From Syntrophomonadaceae bacterium (lineage in GTDB: Bacteria; Bacillota; Dethiobacteria; DTU022), in NCBI GenBank assembly GCA_007119335.1, contig SKPU01000176.1, forward strand, positions 1-8,909: 8,909 nucleotides of DNA. Reading direction: 5' to 3'. The notes below the pieces were generated by a model. It was not told where the DNA came from. It saw nothing but the letters and a program-made list of their open reading frames with translations, and ran no database searches. The translations under genes and the position numbers were made by a program. Numbering within the stretch: position 1 is the first letter of the stretch; each line of letters opens with the position of its first letter. Below are positions 5,414 to 8,909 of the stretch, in pieces.

Positions 5414-6964
5414 TTGAAATTAAGCCTGCGACTTGCCCTGGCCGGCCTGCTAGTCCTGGTGCTGGCTGCCCTGTTTCTGTTCGAATTCGAAAAAGATAGC
5501 GAAGAATTTTCTGGTCAGTTAAAAAACGGAGAGCCGCACGGTTTTGGAATCTGGGAGCACTCCAGCGGAGTCTATTATGCCGGGGAGTTTCAGGAAGGCA
5601 AACGGCACGGACGGGGCACCTGGATCCACCCTGACGGAATCAAATACGCCGGGGAATGGAAAGATAACCAGTACGAGGGTCGCGGGAGCCTGCTTTTACC
5701 TAGCGGCGCCCGCTATGACGGTGAATGGAAAGCAAGCGAAAAGCACGGGCAGGGAATTTACCGCTGGCCGGACGGAAAAACCTATACCGGCTGGTGGGTT
5801 GATGACCGACGAGAAGGCTACGGAATCCTAAAAGAAACGACCGGCTTTAGATATGAAGGAGAGTGGCAGGACGGCCGCAGGCACGGAAAAGGCACCGCCT
5901 ACTATCCCGGTGGAAAAGAATACCACGGTACCTGGCTTAAAGATCAGCGGCACGGGGAAGGCACCCTTATTTTCCCCGACGGTTCAATTTATGAAGGTCA
6001 GTGGGCCGGTGATAAAAAACACGGGGCAGGTCGATTAACCGATCCGGACGGAAAGGTCAAAACCGGAACCTGGGTCCAAGGCAGCCTGCAGGAAGTGCCG
6101 GTCGAATCTATCACCATTGTACCGGATAGCATTACCCTGGTTGCCGGTGGATCAGAGACCAGCCTGGACCTGGAAGTGACCCCGGAAGATGTGACTGATC
6201 TAGAAATAATCTGGCAAAGCAGTGATCCGGAGATCTCAGAAGTGGAAGACGGCGTAGTCCGCCCCCTCCAGGCAGGCAGCGCTACGATTACCGCCACCAC
6301 TGCAGATCAAAGCCATACTGCAGTCTGCACTGTGACAGTACGGACCACCGAAGTCCCGCCCGGCGGTGTCCGCCTTGACCGCTCCTCAATTACAATGCGC
6401 ACCGGCGAAACCGCTTACCTGATCGCCACGGTCTGGCCCTCTGATGCCACTAACATTGCAGTCAGCTGGCGTTCAGAGGACTCTTCTATCGCCGCAGCCT
6501 ACGCAGAAACCAGGCAGCGCGGAGCGGTCCAGGCTTTTGAACCCGGTACAGTATGGATTACCGCATCCACTGCTGACGGCAGGCACACCGCCCGCTGCCA
6601 GGTTACGGTTTTACCGAAAGAAGATCCGGCTACCCGGGTCAGGGTCCCCCGCCTGATCGGGGAATCTTTCCAAAAAGCCAGTGCAATGGTTAACGAAGCC
6701 GGCCTGTTTGTCGATAATGTGGAGTGGGTATACCATGACAGGGCCCCGGTTGACCAGGTAGTCAGCCAGAATCCGGCTATCGGAGCTACCACCAGCCAGG
6801 GCAGCGGCGTGAACCTCGTCCTCTCCAAAGGGCCGGAGCCGGGACCGGAAGAAGAAGAGCCGGAAGAAGAACCCGTTGAACCCGAAGTTCCGGAAGAAGA
6901 AGAGGAAACCGAGGAGGAGGAAGAAACCGAAGACGAACCGGAAATAGAAGATCCGGAAGAATAA
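5414..6964 (+). CDS. Exported MORN-repeat / Big2 / PASTA protein with glutamate-rich tail
   Basis: A 516-residue protein. Residues 1-23 form a signal anchor or signal peptide (Lys2, Arg6, then a long hydrophobic run without an obvious AxA cleavage site). Residues 30-213 hold eight consecutive 23-residue MORN repeats of pattern YxGEWxxxxxHGxGxxxxPDG, plus a partial ninth to about 225. Residues about 230-309 and 319-399 are two bacterial Ig-like (Big2) domains, both with ITATTADxxHTAxCxVTV-like ends. Residues about 409-473 are one PASTA domain (VPRLIGESFQKA ... VVSQNPAIGA), a module known to bind peptidoglycan or beta-lactams. The last 43 residues are mostly Glu and Pro. There is no LPxTG motif or C-terminal membrane segment, so it is not an evident substrate of the nearby sortase. 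TTG at 5414 is supported by AAGGAGAG 5-7 bases upstream. A scaffold tying polymer or envelope to the wall is inference. Confidence 0.9.
   Translation: MKLSLRLALAGLLVLVLAALFLFEFEKDSEEFSGQLKNGEPHGFGIWEHSSGVYYAGEFQEGKRHGRGTWIHPDGIKYAGEWKDNQYEGRGSLLLPSGARYDGEWKASEKHGQGIYRWPDGKTYTGWWVDDRREGYGILKETTGFRYEGEWQDGRRHGKGTAYYPGGKEYHGTWLKDQRHGEGTLIFPDGSIYEGQWAGDKKHGAGRLTDPDGKVKTGTWVQGSLQEVPVESITIVPDSITLVAGGSETSLDLEVTPEDVTDLEIIWQSSDPEISEVEDGVVRPLQAGSATITATTADQSHTAVCTVTVRTTEVPPGGVRLDRSSITMRTGETAYLIATVWPSDATNIAVSWRSEDSSIAAAYAETRQRGAVQAFEPGTVWITASTADGRHTARCQVTVLPKEDPATRVRVPRLIGESFQKASAMVNEAGLFVDNVEWVYHDRAPVDQVVSQNPAIGATTSQGSGVNLVLSKGPEPGPEEEEPEEEPVEPEVPEEEEETEEEEETEDEPEIEDPEE
5501..6052 (+). repeat. Eight 69-bp MORN-coding repeats
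   Basis: Eight in-frame 69-base units encode 23-residue MORN repeats, each with a central HG/EG-x-G and most ending in PDG or a variant. The period is exact across all eight units. The DNA copies have diverged strongly while the protein pattern is kept, so the array is old and under selection rather than freshly duplicated. Confidence 0.9.
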
Positions 6965-6966
6965 AT

Positions 6967-7072
6967 GGCGCCAGGGGGAATGATAATTGCGCTAGCTCAG
7001 TTTACCACTTACCCTGGCCACCGATAACCCGCCTTTACGGGCAGTTACATAAACTTTTTAAGACCGGCGGGT
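6967..7072 (+). promoter_or_regulatory. Structured leader-like region before the CapA/Wzz gene
   Basis: Two strong inverted repeats lie in this gene-free spacer. GCCAGGG at 6970-6976 pairs with CCCTGGC at 7012-7018 (7 bp, 35-base loop holding the palindrome GCTAGC). ACCCGCC at 7027-7033 pairs with GGCGGGT at 7066-7072 (7 bp, 32-base loop). CCCG at 7028-7031 can instead pair with CGGG at 7038-7041, giving two exclusive states. No T-run follows directly, so a plain intrinsic terminator is unlikely. I recognise no known riboswitch core. The place, in front of polysaccharide export genes, resembles that of antitermination elements such as EAR or LoaP-dependent leaders in Bacillota, but sequence identity to them was not tested. 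Confidence 0.5.
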
Positions 7073-7148
7073 AAAATATATTATTTTTGCAGGATATTTT
7101 TCTTAGAAACCGAATAATTAGTAAGATTTTATGTTAAGCTTGCTAAAA

Positions 7149-7154
7149 GAGGTG
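7149..7154 (+). promoter_or_regulatory. Ribosome binding site fixing the GTG start of the CapA/Wzz gene
   Basis: GAGGTG sits 8 bases before GTG at 7163, so GTG rather than a later ATG is the start. The stretch between the structured spacer and this site (7073-7148) is AT-rich and shows no convincing promoter. Confidence 0.7.
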
Positions 7155-7162
7155 AACTGCCT

Positions 7163-7849
7163 GTGGAAGAAGAAATTAGCCTGGTTGAAATAGGACAGGT
7201 CCTTATAAAACGCTGGAAGCTTTTAATCTTTCTGCCGATCCTGGCCAGCGCGCTGGTTTATGGCTACAGCGCCTATACCTTTGTTCCGGAATATGTCTCA
7301 AGCTCCACTATAATTGTGATGCCCTTCACCGAAGAAATTGAAGACAGCGGAGTAGTCCGGCACGATGTTGACTCCACCCGGCAGGTGGTGGAAAGCTGCA
7401 AAGAACTGACCTTAAGCCACGACAGCATGCTGCGGGTAATCGGAGAAATGAACCTGCCCTATTCGGCCCAGGGTTTGCGCAGCAAAGTCGATATCAATGT
7501 CAGCAGTGATGTAACCGAAGTGCAGGCCACCGACTCCGACCCGGAAAAGGCTTACGAGATTGCCACCCATTTAACCGGGGTGCTGATGGAATATATCACC
7601 GACACGGCCCGTTTAGAAAACGTGCAGATCTTAAACCCGGCCACTGTCCCGAGCAGCCCGGTTAATGAAGGTTTTGGCCTTAATGTCGCCGTGGCTTTCG
7701 TCCTGGCCCTGATGATTTCTGTAGCCCTGGCTTTTCTGTTTGAACACCTTGATAATACCATTAAAACCGCCGATGATGTCCAGAAGTACTTAGGGGTGCA
7801 GGTGCTGGGCGTAATTCCTGAGATCGAAGAGGAGGACAGACGCCAATAA
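7163..7849 (+). CDS. Polysaccharide chain-length determinant / tyrosine-kinase activator (Wzz, CapA/YveK family)
   Basis: A 228-residue membrane protein of the polysaccharide co-polymerase type. Short cytoplasmic N-terminus (EISLVEIGQVLIKRWK), first membrane segment at about 20-40, an extracellular domain (about 41-172), a Pro-containing motif PATVPSSPV just before the second membrane segment (about 174-193), and a cytoplasmic end EHLDNTIKTADDVQKYLG...VLGVIPEI. In Firmicutes this last segment binds and activates the separate BY-kinase, and the protein sets polymer length. The length matches CapA/YveK proteins, which lack the fused kinase of proteobacterial Wzc. It is followed after 2 bp by the kinase gene, so the pair is surely co-transcribed. 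A 198-bp structured spacer separates it from the MORN gene, and it could be a separate or attenuated transcript. Confidence 0.94.
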   Translation: MEEEISLVEIGQVLIKRWKLLIFLPILASALVYGYSAYTFVPEYVSSSTIIVMPFTEEIEDSGVVRHDVDSTRQVVESCKELTLSHDSMLRVIGEMNLPYSAQGLRSKVDINVSSDVTEVQATDSDPEKAYEIATHLTGVLMEYITDTARLENVQILNPATVPSSPVNEGFGLNVAVAFVLALMISVALAFLFEHLDNTIKTADDVQKYLGVQVLGVIPEIEEEDRRQ

Positions 7850-7851
7850 CC

Positions 7852-8652
7852 ATGACTAAAAGAAGAAAGGAAGAAGATGAATCCCTGCGCGTGGCCATAA
7901 CCGGCGGACGCTCGGCTGCCTCCGAAGCTTACCGCACCCTGCGCACCAACATCCAGTTTATGACCTTGGATAACCTGACCAAATCAATCCTGGTGGTCGG
8001 TCCTCATCCCGAATGCGGAAAATCGACCACCGTGACCAATTTAGGCTTAGCCCTGGCCCAGACCGGGTCATCAGTGCTGATTGTTGACACCGACTTAAGG
8101 CGCCCCAAAATGCATAAAATTTTCAGGTGCAATAACTCCTTCGGCCTGACCACCTTACTGATCGAGGATAATATAAATTTGTCCTCCGCCTGCCACCGGA
8201 CCTCGATCCCTAACCTGGATGTGATCCCCAGCGGACCGATCCCGCCGAACCCGGCCGAGTTACTGACCAGCCGCAAAATGCAAAAAACGCTGAAAGAATT
8301 TCAGAACCACTACGATTACGTCCTGCTCGATTCACCGCCGATGATGAACATGGCCGACGCCTCGATCTTAGCCCAGCTGGCCGACGCCACTATCCTTATC
8401 ATTGCCTACGGCGAAACCACAAAAGAAGAAGCCCAGAAAGTGCACCAGCAGCTCCAGATGGCCAAGGCCAACCTGATCGGGGTAGTGATCAACGGCATCC
8501 CACCCAACCAGGATCCCTACGGCTATTACGGCTACTACCGGGAAGAGCCCGCGGAAAGAAAAAGCAAGAATAAAAAGAAGAAAAAGTCTCAAGGAAAAGA
8601 AGAAGATTTCGATATCATTTTCGACCCGGACCAAGCCTACCGGGACCGCTAG
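7852..8652 (+). CDS. BY-type tyrosine-protein kinase (CapB/YwqD/CpsD family)
   Basis: A 266-residue P-loop kinase that autophosphorylates on C-terminal tyrosines and controls polysaccharide assembly with its membrane partner. Residues 25-31 (EAYRTLR) match the EX2RX2R oligomerisation motif. Walker A is GPHPECGKST at 50-59 with Lys57; Cys55 and the lack of the usual PGEGKST pattern are atypical. Walker A' is VLIVDTDLRRP at 75-85 and Walker B is YVLLDSPP at 156-163. A tyrosine cluster (Tyr223, 225, 226, 228, 229) follows the fold. Unlike most family members, which end at the cluster, this protein continues for 37 residues with a lysine-rich stretch (about 236-248) and an acidic end containing one more tyrosine. 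The ATG lies 2 bp after the CapA stop; the closest GGAGG is 16 bases away, so translation is probably coupled. Confidence 0.94.
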   Translation: MTKRRKEEDESLRVAITGGRSAASEAYRTLRTNIQFMTLDNLTKSILVVGPHPECGKSTTVTNLGLALAQTGSSVLIVDTDLRRPKMHKIFRCNNSFGLTTLLIEDNINLSSACHRTSIPNLDVIPSGPIPPNPAELLTSRKMQKTLKEFQNHYDYVLLDSPPMMNMADASILAQLADATILIIAYGETTKEEAQKVHQQLQMAKANLIGVVINGIPPNQDPYGYYGYYREEPAERKSKNKKKKKSQGKEEDFDIIFDPDQAYRDR

Positions 8653-8668
8653 AAATTGGCCCCTGCGG

Positions 8669-8909
8669 CTAGTGTTCCGTTCCGCCTCGAATATTTTGTT
8701 TCTGGGTAAGCTGATTAACGTTGATGATGGGAAGAATGATCGGGGGAAAGCCGGAGCTGCTCGTGATATTGGTGATCAAAGCTCTCAGGTAAGGAAATAA
8801 AACCGTCAGGCCATGATTTCTTAAAAGCTTTTTAAGTTCTTCTTCTTCAAGTTCGCCTTTAAAACCAAACAGGCCGGTCATATGCACTTCTAAATGAAAA
8901 GGTTTTTCT
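8669..8909 (-). CDS. secB: SecB-family protein-export chaperone, C-terminal half (5' end beyond right edge)
   Basis: 79 C-terminal residues are visible and the frame stays open to the window edge. The segment LTVLFPYLRALITNITSSSGFPPIILPIINVNQL matches the most conserved part of SecB: the LFPYxRexI helix, then an xFPPxxLPxxN strand. Before it, FHLEVHMTGLFGFKG fits the SecB beta strand leading to that helix. SecB is a tetrameric cytosolic chaperone of about 150 residues that keeps preproteins unfolded for SecA; relatives also occur with toxin-antitoxin systems. An apparent start inside (GTG at about 8887) is not the true start because the homology continues upstream. It converges on the kinase gene with a 16-bp gap and no visible terminator. 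SecB-type proteins are uncommon in Gram-positive-type genomes, though SecB-like forms exist in some Clostridia. Confidence 0.82.
   Translation of the reverse strand, partial: EKPFHLEVHMTGLFGFKGELEEEELKKLLRNHGLTVLFPYLRALITNITSSSGFPPIILPIINVNQLTQKQNIRGGTEH

Noticed and set aside
5501..6052. Regular 69-bp periodicity as a possible CRISPR or minisatellite
   Set aside because: The units are coding and in frame, have diverged at DNA level, and translate into a clean MORN pattern with no spacers.
6836..6961. C-terminal tail of the MORN protein as a sortase signal
   Set aside because: It has no LPxTG-like motif, no hydrophobic segment and no basic end; it is almost only Glu and Pro.
6991..7003. GCTAGCTCAGTTT looks like the D-arm of a tRNA
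   Set aside because: No matching acceptor stem, anticodon arm or TTCGA-type T-loop at the right spacing on either strand.
7066..7077. GGCGGGTAAAAT as an ops element (GGCGGTAGnnTG) for RfaH
   Set aside because: It mismatches the consensus core, and RfaH/ops is a proteobacterial system; the bases are better explained as the stem arm pairing with 7027-7033.
8368..8634. Hydrophobic minus-strand open frame opposite the kinase gene
   Set aside because: It is the antisense of the well-supported kinase C-terminus, including the Tyr cluster and Lys-rich tail, and has no ribosome site support.

Overview
The window looks like part of a surface-polysaccharide / cell-envelope locus from a Gram-positive-type bacterium, most likely a member of the Bacillota (Clostridia-like). 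The evidence is strong AGGAGG-type ribosome binding sites, TTG and GTG starts, a sortase, a lipoprotein, and a chain-length/tyrosine-kinase pair split into two genes in the Firmicutes manner (CapA/CapB, YveK/YwqD type). Base composition is moderate and intergenic regions are AT-rich. A SecB-family chaperone at the right edge is unusual for that grouping. No rRNA, tRNA, insertion sequence, phage gene or CRISPR array was seen.

Left part (1-5153, all minus strand, so transcribed right to left). In transcription order: a glycosyltransferase-like protein that has only the N-terminal half of a GT4 fold (5153-4506); a membrane-anchored sortase (4447-3746); a TylC3/TcaB9-type sugar C-methyltransferase (3652-2375); a small lipoprotein of unknown function (2363-1800); an RmlC-family sugar epimerase (1769-1239); an extended-SDR sugar nucleotide epimerase/reductase overlapping it by ATGA (1242-331); and the N-terminal part of a UDP-glucose dehydrogenase-type enzyme (263 to beyond the left edge). 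The methyltransferase, epimerase and reductase together suggest synthesis of a nucleotide-activated, C-methyl-branched deoxysugar. The dehydrogenase would supply a uronic acid precursor.

Middle (5154-5413): an AT-rich divergent control region with at least three dyad symmetries and a perfect TATAAT on the minus strand.

Right part (5414-8652, plus strand): an unusual exported protein with eight MORN repeats, two bacterial Ig-like (Big2) domains, one PASTA domain and a glutamate-rich tail; then a 198-bp spacer with strong RNA-like inverted repeats; then a Wzz/CapA-type chain-length determinant and, 2 bp later, its BY-type tyrosine kinase partner. At the right edge a SecB-family gene (minus strand, 5' end outside the window) converges on the kinase gene.

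Taken together, the left arm makes and modifies nucleotide sugars and anchors proteins (sortase), and the right arm controls polymer length and export through tyrosine phosphorylation. The MORN-Big2-PASTA protein sits between the arms and may link polymer or envelope to peptidoglycan; that last role is inference. No flippase, polymerase or initiating glycosyl-phosphate transferase lies in this window, so the pathway must be completed elsewhere.
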